Origin: Mycolicibacterium sp. CH28
GTDB lineage: Bacteria; Actinomycetota; Actinomycetes; Mycobacteriales; Mycobacteriaceae
Direction: 5' to 3'
DNA length: 64,000 bases
NCBI RefSeq assembly: GCF_004745805.1
Contig: NZ_SRLQ01000022.1
Coordinates: forward strand, 1-64,000
Shown: positions 37,188 through 47,100 of the stretch, in pieces
How positions within the stretch are numbered: the stretch's first letter is position 1
How the letters are laid out: each line of letters begins with the position of its first letter
The notes under the pieces: model-generated
Database searches by the model: none
Told to the model about the DNA's origin: nothing
The model's input: the letters and a program-made list of their open reading frames with translations, nothing else
Made by a program: the position numbers and the translations under genes

Positions 37188-37193
37188 TACAGT
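37188..37193 (+). promoter_or_regulatory. Leaderless-type -10 of the ferritin-like gene
   Basis: TACAGT ends 7 nt before the ATG at 37201, with no ribosome site between. Confidence 0.6.
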
Positions 37194-37200
37194 GACGGCC

Positions 37201-37884
37201 ATGACCGCCCCCCAGTCCGCCGCGGCCTCAACACCGCGCATCGCTGCTGACCATCCCGGTGTCAGCGAGCTGTTCGCCCTGCTGGCCTACGGCGAGGTGG
37301 CGGCCTTCTATCGACTCACCGAAGAGGCCCGGATGGCACCGGACCTGCGGGGCCGGATCAATATGGCCAGCATGGCCGCCGCCGAGATGGCCCACTACGA
37401 GCTGTTGCACGACGCCCTGCAGGCGCGCGGCGTCGACGTGGTGCCCGCGATGACGCGCTACGCCTCGGCGCTGGAGAACTACCACCGGTTGACCACGCCA
37501 AGCACGTGGCTGGAGGCACTGGTGAAGACCTATGTCGGCGACGCGCTGGCAGCGGACTTCTACCTGGAGATCGCCGACGTGCTGCCCGACGAGGTGGCCG
37601 CGGTGGTCCGTGGTGTCCTCTCGGAGACGGGCCATTCGCAGTTCGTCGTCGCCGAGGTCCGTCAGGCCGTGACCTCCAGTGGACGTCAGCGCAGCCGGCT
37701 GGCGCTGTGGTCGCGCCGGTTGCTCGGCGAGGCGATCACTCAGGCTCAGTACGTGCTGGCCGACCACGACGAACTGGTCGATCTGGTCTTGGCCGGCCCC
37801 GGCGGGCTCGGCAAGGTCACCGAATTCTTCGGCCGGCTGCAGCGCACGCACGACGATCGGATGCGCCAGCTCGGCCTAGCCTGA
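37201..37884 (+). CDS. Ferritin-like fold protein (Rv3210c-like)
   Basis: The 227-aa, all-helical protein carries ferritin-type metal ligands: the Glu in AYGEVAAFYRL (helix 1), AAAEMAHYELLH (E and H, helix 2), YLEIAD (helix 3) and LSETGHSQF (E..H). It belongs to an actinobacterial ferritin-like/MiaE-like group of unknown reaction, not an iron-storage ferritin. It is homologous to Rv3210c. It is divergent from rhlE. Confidence 0.87.
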   Translation: MTAPQSAAASTPRIAADHPGVSELFALLAYGEVAAFYRLTEEARMAPDLRGRINMASMAAAEMAHYELLHDALQARGVDVVPAMTRYASALENYHRLTTPSTWLEALVKTYVGDALAADFYLEIADVLPDEVAAVVRGVLSETGHSQFVVAEVRQAVTSSGRQRSRLALWSRRLLGEAITQAQYVLADHDELVDLVLAGPGGLGKVTEFFGRLQRTHDDRMRQLGLA

Positions 37885-37892
37885 GCGACCCG

Positions 37893-38462
37893 TCAGCGGT
37901 TGCAGGTCGCCGAGATGGTGTTGTCGGTCTGCGCGGCCACGGTCGCTCCGGTGGCATCGGTGATCCAACAGTTCAGCTGGCTTCCGCCGCTGCTTGCGGT
38001 CACGTAGTTGACCGGGACGTTCGGAACGACCGTCAGCCGCCAGGGCAGCGAGACGTTCACGACGGTCTGCAGCGCCCCCGTCTCGTCGGCGTAGACGATG
38101 GTGACCGGGTCGTCGGGCCGTTGGTTACCGGCGACGGTGTAGACGATCTGGCGCGGGTCGACAAGCGGTTGGGCGAGCGGCGCGATCGCCGATCCGGGTG
38201 GCGGGACCATGACCGGAGTTTCGGCCGGCAGTCCCGGCACGGTGACGGTGACCGGTGCGGCCGGTGTGGTCGAGGTCCACGGGCCGGGGGTTGCCACCAC
38301 GGTGCGGGTCGGGGGAGGACTGTCCGAATCGGCGATGGTGGTGGCGGCATCTCCGGTCCGCACGACCAGCGTCGTCGCCGACGCAGCGACCAGCACACCC
38401 GCGGTGGTCAGGGCCACCCGGGGCCACTGCACCAGCCCCCGACGGCGCTTCTTGTCGCTCAC
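37893..38462 (-). CDS. MmpS-like single-pass membrane protein (Rv3209-like)
   Basis: The 189-aa protein has a cytoplasmic KKRRR start, one membrane helix (about residues 17-35), a Thr/Pro-rich linker and a C-terminal MmpS domain (IVYTVAGNQRPDDPVTIVYADETG, VSLPWRLTV, LNCWITDATG, ISATCNR) with two Cys. MmpS proteins are accessory to MmpL lipid exporters; no mmpL is adjacent. It is homologous to Rv3209. Confidence 0.87.
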   Translation of the reverse strand: MSDKKRRRGLVQWPRVALTTAGVLVAASATTLVVRTGDAATTIADSDSPPPTRTVVATPGPWTSTTPAAPVTVTVPGLPAETPVMVPPPGSAIAPLAQPLVDPRQIVYTVAGNQRPDDPVTIVYADETGALQTVVNVSLPWRLTVVPNVPVNYVTASSGGSQLNCWITDATGATVAAQTDNTISATCNR

Positions 38463-38637
38463 GGGGTAAGGCTATGGAGGCCTGCGGTGCTGCGGCGGCG
38501 CGCCGCGCCTGCCCGTTGCCATGCTGTTACCGCAGCTTGACGCCCTATTCGCTAAACGCGAACGGCTGCCCGCAACCGAGCGGTCGGGCGTCCACTAGCC
38601 TTCTTGGGTATCGCGCAGACGAACGGAAGGGTCCAGC

Positions 38638-38904
38638 GTGGAGGTCAAGATCGGTGTCTCAGACAGCCCGCGTGAACTGGTCTTCACCAGCTCCCAGACG
38701 GCCGGCGAGGTCGAAGAGCTGGTGACGTCGGCACTGGCGGAGGGCGGCTCGGGCGTGCTGAGCCTGACGGATGACAAGGGTCGCCGCTTCCTGGTGCAGA
38801 CCAGCAAGATCAGCTATGTCGAGATCGGCGTGTCCGATGTGCGCCGAGTGGGATTCGGAATCGCAGCGGGCCAGGCGGTCGCGGCGGAATCAGCCGGGGC
38901 CTAG
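38638..38904 (+). CDS. DUF3107 protein (TB9.4-like)
   Basis: The 88-aa protein starts at a GTG with GGAAGGG about 9 nt upstream (EVKIGVSDSPRELVFTSSQ). A compact beta-alpha fold ends with YVEIGVSDVRRVGFG and a short Ala-rich tail. It is homologous to Rv3208A. The function is unknown. It is convergent with fasR with a 4-nt gap. Confidence 0.9.
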   Translation: MEVKIGVSDSPRELVFTSSQTAGEVEELVTSALAEGGSGVLSLTDDKGRRFLVQTSKISYVEIGVSDVRRVGFGIAAGQAVAAESAGA

Positions 38905-38908
38905 CCCG

Positions 38909-39577
38909 TCAGGAGCGGGTCAGCGGGACGTGTGACAGTCCGCCCCAGGCGAACTGCACCGTCCCGTCGACCGCGTCCTCCTTGGTGATCGGGCGGTCGG
39001 CGTCCAGCCAGTAGCGCGCGCAGTCGACGCTGATGCCCACCAGCCCCACCGCGATCATCCGGGCGCGGTGCGGATCCAGCCCGGAATCGCGGCTGATCAG
39101 GTCGAACACCGCATCGGTGCACGCCTCGGTAGCCACTTTCACCTGGATGGCGACCTGCGGTTCGGTGACGTAGTCGTTTTCGAAGATCAACCGGTAGCCC
39201 TGGCCGTCGTGTTCGATGAAATCGAAGAAGGCCTGCACCGCAGCACGCAGGCGCTGGCGGTTGTCGGTGGTGGTGCGAAGTGCCTGTCGGACGCCGGAGA
39301 CCAGATTGTCGACGTGGCGTTGCAGCACCGCCAGGTAGAGCTCGAGTTTGCTCGCGAAGTGTTGGTAGAGAACGGGTTTGCTCACACCGGCCCGGTCGGC
39401 GATCTCGTCCATACCGGCGGCGTGATACCCGCGGTCGACGAACACTTCACTGGCGGCGGCCAATAACTGACCCCGGCGCTCATCGCGCGGCAACCGGCTT
39501 CCGCGCCGATTAGCGGGACGATCGCCATTGGCTGATCGAGCGGATTTCCGCTCGGCCGTGTCGGCGCGATCGCTCAT
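38909..39577 (-). CDS. fasR: TetR-family regulator FasR
   Basis: The 222-aa protein has an N-terminal basic arm, a TetR HTH (about residues 35-82; LLAAASEVFVDRGYHAAGMDEIADRAGVSKPVLYQHF) and a helical acyl-CoA-binding domain. It is homologous to Rv3208, which activates the fas-acpS fatty-acid synthase I operon and is inhibited by long-chain acyl-CoA. The fas operon is not in this window. It overlaps no neighbour. Confidence 0.92.
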   Translation of the reverse strand: MSDRADTAERKSARSANGDRPANRRGSRLPRDERRGQLLAAASEVFVDRGYHAAGMDEIADRAGVSKPVLYQHFASKLELYLAVLQRHVDNLVSGVRQALRTTTDNRQRLRAAVQAFFDFIEHDGQGYRLIFENDYVTEPQVAIQVKVATEACTDAVFDLISRDSGLDPHRARMIAVGLVGISVDCARYWLDADRPITKEDAVDGTVQFAWGGLSHVPLTRS

Positions 39578-39739
39578 CAGGTCCTCAATCTGGTGGTCTG
39601 GCCGGGTGGCGTTGCACGCACTTCCAGCCTCGTCGCACCGACACTACTACCCGCTGCTTGTTACTCGCCCGTAGCCGGCGCGCGACCGCTACTGGCGCGC
39701 CGGGAGTCGGCGACCCATTCGTTGTGCCATCCTGGGTCG

Positions 39740-40783
39740 GTGACCTACGACCCGGGGCACCGCGGGGGCGGTCGTGTACCGGTGCTGCGCAATGAGTGGC
39801 GTGAGCCGCTGCGCGCCCAGCGCGACCCGCTGGCGGTCGAATCGGGCCGGGCCCGATCCAATCGCGATCAGCACCGCCAGTGGCGCAAGCAGACCTGGCT
39901 GGGCCGGTTTGTCTCGACCTACGGCTGGCGTGCCTACGCGCTGCCGGTGCTGGTGGTGCTCACCGGGGTCGTGCTGTATCAAACCATCACCGGTACCGCG
40001 GCGCCGGCTTCGCAGAGCGCCGCCCACCAGGGGGTGCAGGGCCCGCCGACCATCGGGTCCAGTGGCACGGCGATCATCGGCGCACCGCCGCGGGGGCTGA
40101 CCGAGTTCGACGCCAATCTGCCGACCGGCGTGCTGCCCGACGGCGGGGTGTTCACCGAGGCCGGTGACAAGACGTGGCATATCGTCCCGGGTGCGACGCC
40201 CAAGGTCGGCGACGGCACGGTGAAGACGTTCACCTACACCGTCGAGGTCGAGGACGGTATCGACACGGCGCCGTTCGGCGGTGACGAAGGATTCGCCCGG
40301 ATGGTCACCGAGACACTGAGCAACCCGAAGAGCTGGATACACAATCAGCAGTTCGCCTTCCGGCGGATCGATGCCGGCACGCCGGACGTCAAGCCGGATT
40401 TCCGGGTGTCGCTGACTTCGCCGATGACGGTGCGCGAAGGCTGCGGGTACGAGATCCCGATCGAGTCGTCCTGCTACAACCCGGCCTACGGTCCGGACGC
40501 GCAGCCCAGGGTGTTCATCAATGAGTCGCGCTGGGTGCGTGGGGCGGTGCCTTTCCAAGGTGACATCGGGTCCTACCGGCAGTATGTGATCAACCATGAG
40601 GTCGGCCACGCGATCGGTTATCAGCACCACGAGCCGTGCGACGAGAACGGCGGCCTGGCGCCGGTGATGATGCAGCAGACGTTCTCCACCTCCGACAACG
40701 ACGCGTCGCGCTTCGATCCTCAGTACGTCAAACCCGATGGGAAGACGTGCCGGTTCAACCCCTGGCCGTATCCGATCGCCTGA
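39740..40783 (+). CDS. DUF3152 zincin-like membrane protein (Rv3207c-like)
   Basis: The 347-aa protein has a ~70-residue Arg-rich cytoplasmic part, a transmembrane helix (WRAYALPVLVVLTGVVLYQT) and an extracytoplasmic domain with a metalloprotease motif, NHEVGHAIGYQHH, which supplies HExxH and a third His. Several Cys follow a secreted pattern. It is a probable zinc protease; the substrate is unknown. The GTG at 39740 was chosen over upstream codons that overlap the fasR promoter region. The stop codon is inside the tandem repeat. Confidence 0.88.
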   Translation: MTYDPGHRGGGRVPVLRNEWREPLRAQRDPLAVESGRARSNRDQHRQWRKQTWLGRFVSTYGWRAYALPVLVVLTGVVLYQTITGTAAPASQSAAHQGVQGPPTIGSSGTAIIGAPPRGLTEFDANLPTGVLPDGGVFTEAGDKTWHIVPGATPKVGDGTVKTFTYTVEVEDGIDTAPFGGDEGFARMVTETLSNPKSWIHNQQFAFRRIDAGTPDVKPDFRVSLTSPMTVREGCGYEIPIESSCYNPAYGPDAQPRVFINESRWVRGAVPFQGDIGSYRQYVINHEVGHAIGYQHHEPCDENGGLAPVMMQQTFSTSDNDASRFDPQYVKPDGKTCRFNPWPYPIA

Positions 40784-40861
40784 CGACGATGCGGGGCGAG
40801 GTACGAGCCCCGTGGAGGAGTCCGGCAGTTGGGGTTCGCCTGACGACGATGCGGGGCGAGG
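40776..40861. repeat. 60-bp tandem repeat after the DUF3152 gene
   Basis: TCGCCTGACGACGATGCGGG is the start of a 26-nt block that occurs at 40776-40801 and 40836-40861, a period of 60 bp. The first copy includes the TGA stop. The hairpin CGGGGC...GCCCCG follows, flanked by CGACGATG and GGAGGAG. It is related to the repeat at 8170-8298. Confidence 0.8.
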
Positions 40862-40949
40862 GGCCGCCGGGAAGCTTCCGGCGTTGTTTGCCGTTGACTG
40901 CACTACCTGCTGAGATGGGTGGGGAAGAGTCGAGCCCGAGGAGTAACCG

Positions 40950-42143
40950 GTGTCGTCACCGTTGCCGCCGTTGGTCGAGCCAGCCGCCGAACTGACCCGT
41001 GAAGAGGTGGCTCGCTACAGCCGCCACCTGATCATCCCGGACCTGGGGGTGGATGGTCAGAAGCGTCTCAAGAACGCCAAGGTGCTGGTGATCGGCGCCG
41101 GCGGACTGGGCTCGCCCACGCTGCTGTACCTGGCCGCGGCGGGCGTCGGCACCATCGGCATCGTCGAGTTCGACGTGGTCGACGAGTCCAACTTGCAGCG
41201 TCAGATCATCCACGGCCAGTCCGACATCGGCCGGTCCAAGGCCGAGAGCGCCCGCGACTCCGTCCTCGAAGTCAATCCGCTGATCGCCGTGCGGCTGCAC
41301 GAGCTGCGGCTGGAGCCCGACAATGCCGTGGATCTGTTCGAGCAGTACGACCTGATCATCGACGGCACCGACAACTTCGCCACCCGCTACCTGGTCAACG
41401 ATGCCGCCGTGCTGGCGCACAAGCCCTATGTGTGGGGTTCGATTTACCGCTTCGAGGGTCAGGCGTCGGTGTTCTGGGAGGACGCTCCGGCCGACGAGGT
41501 CGGCAATGAGCGGGGTTTGAACTATCGCGACCTCTACCCGGAGCCGCCGCCTCCTGGGATGGTGCCGTCCTGTGCCGAAGGCGGTGTGCTCGGCATCTTG
41601 TGCGCCTCGATCGCCGCCATCATGGGCACCGAGGCGATCAAGTTGATCACCGGTATCGGGGAGACCCTGTTGGGCCGGCTGATGGTCTACGACGCCCTCG
41701 ACATGACCTACCGCACGATCAGGATCCGCAAGGATCCCGAGACGCCGAAGATCGCCGAACTCATCGACTACGAGCAGTTCTGCGGCGTGGTGTCCCATGC
41801 CGCGGCCGACGCGGCCCAGAATTCGACTGTCACTCCGCTGGAGCTGCAACAGCTGCTGGAGTCGAGTGACAAGGTGGCGCTCATCGACGTGCGTGAGCCG
41901 GTGGAGTGGGAGATCAACCACATCAGCGGCGCCGAACTCATCCCCAAGTCGTCGATCGAGTCCGGCGAAGGGCTGGCCAGGTTGCCGCAGGACCGTACCC
42001 CGGTGTTGTACTGCAAAACCGGTATCCGGTCGGCGGAGGCGTTGGCCGCGGTCAAGAAGGCCGGATTCGCCGACGCGCTGCATCTGCAGGGCGGCATTGT
42101 GGCCTGGGCCAAGCAACTCGATCCCGACATGGTGATGTACTGA
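40950..42143 (+). CDS. moeZ: Adenylyltransferase/sulfurtransferase MoeZ
   Basis: The 397-aa, two-domain protein starts with a ThiF/MoeB-type adenylation domain (VIGAGGLGSPTLLYLAAAGVG about residues 47-67, DGTDNFATRYLVND) and ends with a rhodanese domain whose active Cys (about C355) is in VLYCKTGIRS. It activates ubiquitin-like sulfur carriers such as CysO and MoaD for cysteine and molybdopterin synthesis. GAGGAGTAACC precedes the GTG. It is homologous to Rv3206c. Confidence 0.94.
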   Translation: MSSPLPPLVEPAAELTREEVARYSRHLIIPDLGVDGQKRLKNAKVLVIGAGGLGSPTLLYLAAAGVGTIGIVEFDVVDESNLQRQIIHGQSDIGRSKAESARDSVLEVNPLIAVRLHELRLEPDNAVDLFEQYDLIIDGTDNFATRYLVNDAAVLAHKPYVWGSIYRFEGQASVFWEDAPADEVGNERGLNYRDLYPEPPPPGMVPSCAEGGVLGILCASIAAIMGTEAIKLITGIGETLLGRLMVYDALDMTYRTIRIRKDPETPKIAELIDYEQFCGVVSHAAADAAQNSTVTPLELQQLLESSDKVALIDVREPVEWEINHISGAELIPKSSIESGEGLARLPQDRTPVLYCKTGIRSAEALAAVKKAGFADALHLQGGIVAWAKQLDPDMVMY

Positions 42144-42167
42144 CGGCGTCCCCGCGCCGGGACACCT

Positions 42168-42173
42168 TAGGCT
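42168..42173 (+). promoter_or_regulatory. Leaderless-type -10 of the TIGR02569 gene
   Basis: TAGGCT ends 6 nt before the GTG at 42180, and only 36 nt separate the gene from the moeZ stop. Confidence 0.5.
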
Positions 42174-42179
42174 GACGGG

Positions 42180-43025
42180 GTGACCGACGAACTCCCGCCT
42201 GCGCACGTACTGGCGGCATTCGGTCTCAAGGGCGCCGATCCAGAACCGCTGAGCGAGGGCGGCTGGCGCTGCGGCGAGGTCGTGCTGTCGATGGTCGCCG
42301 ACCACGCCCGCGCCGCCTGGTCGGCCAAGGTTCGTGAGACGTTGTTCGTCGACGGGGTGCGGCTGGCTCGCCCGGTGCGCTCCACCGACGGACGGTATGT
42401 GGTGTCGGGTTGGCGGGCAGACACGTTCGTGGCGGGCACTCCGGAGCCGCGTCATGACGAGGTGGTCTCGGCGGGGGTGCGGCTGCACGAGGCCACCGCC
42501 AAGCTCGAGCGGCCCCGGTTCCTGACTCAGGCTCCGGTAGCGCCGTGGAGTGACGTCGACGTGTTCATCGCTGCCGACCGCGCGGCCTGGGAGGAGCGTC
42601 CGCTGCATTCGCTGCCGCCGGGGGCTCAGGTGTCGCCCGGCTCGGCCGACGGCGAGCGGTCGGTAGAACTGATCAACCAGCTTGCCGGATTGCGCAGACC
42701 GACAAAGAGTCCCAACCAGCTGGTGCACGGTGACCTGTACGGTTCGGTGCTGTTCGCCGGCACCGCGGCGCCAGGCGTCACCGACATCACGCCCTACTGG
42801 CGGCCCGCGCCCTGGGCGGCCGGTGTGGCCGTGGTTGACGCGCTGGCCTGGGGCGAGGCCGACGACGGGCTCATCGAGCGCTGGGATGCGCTACCGGAGT
42901 GGCCGCAGATGTTGTTGCGCGCGTTGATGTTCCGGTTGGCCGTACATGCGTTGCACCCGCGCTCGACGGCTGCGGCGTTCCCCGGGTTGGCCCGCACGGC
43001 GGCGCTGATCCGACTGGTTCTCTAG
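42180..43025 (+). CDS. TIGR02569 family protein (Rv3205c-like, kinase-fold)
   Basis: The 281-aa protein of an actinobacterial family has an aminoglycoside phosphotransferase-like fold: LVHGDLYGSVLF resembles the HGD catalytic loop and GVTDITPYWRPAPWAAGVAVVDAL the metal-binding loop. The substrate is unknown. It is homologous to Rv3205c. It is convergent with the alkyltransferase-like gene, overlapping it by 4 nt. Confidence 0.88.
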   Translation: MTDELPPAHVLAAFGLKGADPEPLSEGGWRCGEVVLSMVADHARAAWSAKVRETLFVDGVRLARPVRSTDGRYVVSGWRADTFVAGTPEPRHDEVVSAGVRLHEATAKLERPRFLTQAPVAPWSDVDVFIAADRAAWEERPLHSLPPGAQVSPGSADGERSVELINQLAGLRRPTKSPNQLVHGDLYGSVLFAGTAAPGVTDITPYWRPAPWAAGVAVVDALAWGEADDGLIERWDALPEWPQMLLRALMFRLAVHALHPRSTAAAFPGLARTAALIRLVL

Positions 43026-43318
43026 AACCGATGGCGGGCCTGCGCCAGGTCCACCCTGCCGCCGTCTGCCAGTACCCCCTCGGTGCGGAGCAACTCGAGT
43101 TGGCGGGTCGCCAGGTGCGGCGCCGGGCGTCCGGATGCCGGGATCACCCGATGCCACGGGAGGTCCGAGGAATCGGTTCGCATGATCCATCCGACGATCC
43201 GCGGGCTGGAAAGATCTGCCGCTGAGGCGATGTCGCCGTAGGTGGCGACCCGCCCCGCCGGTATCGCCGCCACCAACCGCCGCACCAGCTCCACCTGCTC
43301 GTCGGTGACGGGGGCCAT
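43022..43318 (-). CDS. Alkyltransferase-like protein (ATL, MGMT family without the active Cys)
   Basis: The 98-aa protein has the O6-alkylguanine-DNA methyltransferase C-terminal fold (VATYGDIASAADLSSPRIVGW), but the PCHR active-site motif reads P-W55-H-R. It therefore cannot transfer alkyl groups and should bind and flag O6-alkylguanine for nucleotide excision repair, as known for ATL proteins. It is homologous to Rv3204. The ATG at 43318 follows the lipV stop closely. Confidence 0.92.
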   Translation of the reverse strand: MAPVTDEQVELVRRLVAAIPAGRVATYGDIASAADLSSPRIVGWIMRTDSSDLPWHRVIPASGRPAPHLATRQLELLRTEGVLADGGRVDLAQARHRF

Positions 43319-43320
43319 CG

Positions 43321-44118
43321 CTAGCGGCTCCCGAGCATGTCCCGGATGATGGTGGCCGTCTCGCCCGGCTTGGCGTGCGGGATCATGTGCTGGCAAGCGA
43401 CGTCGACCAGGGTGAAGTCCGACCCCAGCCGCGCGGACAGCCCGTCGATCAACGTTGAGCTGACATAGGGTGGCGAGGTCCACTCGGCCCGTACCAGGGT
43501 GGTCGGGGTTCCCCGGCGCGGCAGCACGATATCGCGGGCCAGTTCGCTCCAGTACGACATCATCGCCGGCACACTGATCCGCCAGCCATAGCGGCCTCCT
43601 GCCAGCGCGATGAGGTGTTCGTCGAGGTCGTCATCGAGTTCTCTGGGGGAGACGTCGGCCCACGAGCCGCTGAGCTTCTCGGTGCGTGCCTCGTCCCGGT
43701 CGGTGTAGTCCGGTGATGCCAGCATGGCCTCGGCGATCTCGCTCATCCACTGGCCGTCCAGACCGACCGCGGGATCCAGCAGCACCAGCCCGGACACCAG
43801 GTCGGGACACGCCGCCGCCAGGTGCAGGGCGATCGCCCCGCCGAATGAGTGGCCCACCACCAGCACCGGGCCGTGGGCCTCGTTCTCCAGCAGGGACGCC
43901 AGGGCGGCCACATTGGCGTCGATCGTCCAGGGGGCGGCCCACGACGAGCGACCATGCCCCAGCAGATCGGGTGCAGCGACGGAGATTTCGGGCAGGTGGA
44001 CCGTGGACAGCGTGCGCCAGCGCCGGCCGTGGCCCGTCAGTCCGTGGATGGCCAGTACTTGCACGGGTCCGGGCGGGCCGTAGCGGTGCAGGTGGAGAGC
44101 GTGGGTCACCCGCATCAT
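43321..44118 (-). CDS. lipV: Alpha/beta hydrolase (LipV-like)
   Basis: The 265-aa hydrolase has an oxyanion-hole HGLTGHGRRW motif (about residues 25-34), the nucleophile elbow GHSFGG (about 88-93), the Asp region LVLLDPAVG and the catalytic His in CQHMIPHAKPG. It is a probable lipase/esterase, homologous to Rv3203. Two adjacent ATG codons (44118 and 44115) can start it. It is divergent from adnA and 2 nt upstream of the ATL start, so it is likely co-transcribed with ATL. Confidence 0.9.
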   Translation of the reverse strand: MMRVTHALHLHRYGPPGPVQVLAIHGLTGHGRRWRTLSTVHLPEISVAAPDLLGHGRSSWAAPWTIDANVAALASLLENEAHGPVLVVGHSFGGAIALHLAAACPDLVSGLVLLDPAVGLDGQWMSEIAEAMLASPDYTDRDEARTEKLSGSWADVSPRELDDDLDEHLIALAGGRYGWRISVPAMMSYWSELARDIVLPRRGTPTTLVRAEWTSPPYVSSTLIDGLSARLGSDFTLVDVACQHMIPHAKPGETATIIRDMLGSR

Positions 44119-44156
44119 GTTGCCAGGAGCCCAACTTGTCGGACCGGCATGGTGTC

Positions 44157-47100
44157 ATGCCCTTCATGACCACACCCGCACGCGTGGCCCCCGAGGCCGG
44201 GCCCGACGACCTGCTGCGGCCGGGCCTGCGCGGCATGGTCCGGATCGTCGGCGGGCCGGGTACCGGCAAGACCAGCCTGCTGGTGGCTGCGGCTGCGGCG
44301 CATATCGCCGCCGGAACCGACCCAGAATCGGTTCTGCTGCTGACGGGTTCGGGCCGGCTGGCGACCGCGACGCGCAGCAAGCTCACCGCCGAGCTGCTGG
44401 CCGCTCGTTCGGGTGAGCCGTGCCGGGCGGTAGTCCGCGAACCGCTGGTCCGCTCGGTACACAGCTACGCCTTCGCTGTGCTTCGGCAGGCGGCTGCCCG
44501 GGCCGGCGATCCGCCGCCGCGGCTGGTGACGGGTGCGGAACAGGACGGCATCATTCGTGAGCTGCTCGCCGGTGACCTCGACGACGGCGACACCTCGGCC
44601 TCGCGATGGCCAGAACAGCTTCGCCCGGCGCTGACCACCGCGGCGTTCGCCACCGAGCTGCGTGACCTGTTGGCCCGGTGCGCCGAGCGCGGGGTGGACC
44701 CGTTGCAGTTGCAGCGCATCGGTCGGCTCGCCGGGCGCCCGGAGTGGACGGCAGCGGGGCGGTTCGCCCAGCAGTACGAGCAGGTGATGCTGCTGCGGGC
44801 GGCGGTCGGCACGGCCGCGCCGCAGGCGACAGTGCCCGCGCTGGGGGCCGCCGAACTGGTCGGTGCGGCGCTGGAGGCGCTGGCCGGTGACCCCGAACTG
44901 TTGGCCGCCGAACGGGCCCGGGTTCGGCTGCTGCTCGTCGACGACGCTCAGCATCTGGACCCGCAGGCAGCACGGCTGGTCCGGGTGCTGGCCGCCGGTG
45001 CCGAGCTCACCTTGCTGGCCGGTGACCCCCATCAGGCGGTATTTGGTTTCCGCGGCGCCGATCCAGCGCTGCTGACAGCCACCGACGCCCCGGCTGTCGC
45101 GCTGACCAGGTCGCATCGCTGCGCCCCCGCGGTCGCCAGGGCGATCAGCGGGATCGCTCGAGGGCTTCCCGGGATCAGCGGGTGGCGTGGTTTCGACGGC
45201 ACCGGTGACTACGGATCGGTCAGCGTGCGGATCGCGGCATCGGCCCATGCCGAGGCCGCGGTGATCGCCGATACCTTGCGCCGCGCGCACCTCGTCGACG
45301 GCGTGCCCTGGTCGCAGCTGGCCGTCATCGTCCGCTCGGTATCGGCCGCCGCCGCGTTGCCGCGCGCGCTTGCCGGCGCCGGGGTACCCGTCGCGTCTGC
45401 ACATCTGGCGGGGCCGGTCGGCGAACAGCCGGCGGCGCGGGCGCTACTGACGGTCCTGGCTGCCACCGCCGGCGGCCTCGACAGCGAACAGGCGGTGGAG
45501 CTGCTGACCGGACCGATCGGCCGGGTCGACCCGGTGTCACTGCGCCAACTGCGCCGCGCGCTGCGCCGCGGTGGTTCCGGCGACGTCGGCGCGCAGTTCG
45601 TTGAAGTACTCACCGAGGGATCGGCAGAGTTACCGGCAACGCTGGCCCGGCCGGTCAACCGGGTCCGCGCGGTGTTGGCGGCCGCTGCCCGCGGGCAGCG
45701 TCGGCACCGCGATCCCCGATACACCCTGTGGCAGGCCTGGGAACGCAGCGGGCTGCAGCGCCGCTGGTTGTCGGCTGCCGAACGGGGTGGAACCGAGGGT
45801 GCCCTGGCCGACCGCAATCTCGGGGCCGTTACCGCCTTGTTCGACATTGCCGACGACTACGTGTCGCGTACCACGGGTGCATCACTGCGGGGTCTGCTCG
45901 ACCATGTCGCCGCCCTGCAGCTTTCACCGACCACGGCCGATGACCGGACGACGACCGACACCGTCGCGGTGCTCAGCCCGCACGCCGCGCTGGACCGGGA
46001 CTGGGACGTGGTGGTGATCGCCGGGGTGCAGGACGGGTTGTGGCCGAACACCACTCCGCGCGGCGGGGTGATGGGCACCCAGCGCCTGCTCGACGTGCTC
46101 GACGGTCTGGGCGATGACGTCTCGGCGCGGGCGCCACTGCTGGCCGAGGAGCGCCGACTGCTGATCGCCGCGATGGGGCGGGCGCGGCGGAGACTGCTGA
46201 TCACCGCGGTCGACAGCGATACCGGCGACGACGTGGCGCTGCCCTCGCCGTTCGTCGCCGAGCTCGCTGGCTACGCCACCACCGAGGATGCGGCCGATGT
46301 TGCCACGCCGGTGGCGGCGCCGCCGGTGTTGTCGCCGTCGGCGGTGGTTGGGCGGCTTCGCGCGGTGGTGTGCGCACCACAGGGTGCGGTCGACGAGGAT
46401 GAACGTGTCACCGCTGCAAGGCAATTGGCGCGTCTGGCGGCTGACGGGGTGCCGGGTGCCGACCCGGCTCAGTGGTACGGCATGGCGTCGTTGAGCACGC
46501 TGGAGCCGTTGTGGAGCGGGGAGGAGCACACGGTCACTCTGAGTCCGTCGACCCTGCAGGCCCTCTCCGACTGTCCGTTGCGCTGGCTTGCCGAACGGCA
46601 CGGCGGCAGCGACCGCCGGCAGCTGCGCTCGGCCCTCGGGTCGGTGGTGCATGCGCTGATCGCCGACACCGGTGCCGGCCAGGAGCAGCTCGTGGCACGC
46701 TTGGAGAAGATTTGGGAGGCAATACCGTTCGACTCGCCGTGGTATGCCGACAACGAGTTCGAACGGCATCGGTCGATGCTCGAGGCGTTCGTGGCATGGC
46801 GGTCGGCAACCCGGCACGAACTGACCGAGATCGGCACCGAGGTCGAGGTCGACGGTGTCATCGCCGCCCCCGAGGATCAGCTTCCCGGCGTGCGGGTGCG
46901 GGGGCGGGTGGACCGGCTCGAGCGCGACGCCGAGGGGCGGTTGGTGATCGTCGACGTCAAGACCGGCAAGAGCCCGGTCACCAAGGACGAGGCCCAGCGC
47001 CACGCCCAGCTCGGTCTGTACCAGTTGGCGGTCGGCGAGGGCGTGCTGGAAGACGGTGACCGCTCCGGCGGCGGGCGCCTGGTCTACATCGCCAAACCAA

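Noticed and set aside
40956..42728. 590-codon minus-strand open frame over moeZ
   Set aside because: It is a shadow of moeZ and the TIGR02569 gene, with no ribosome site or domain.
43022..43318. Truncated, inactive O6-methylguanine methyltransferase
   Set aside because: The PWHR motif and the ~100-residue length are the normal form of alkyltransferase-like proteins, so the gene is complete.
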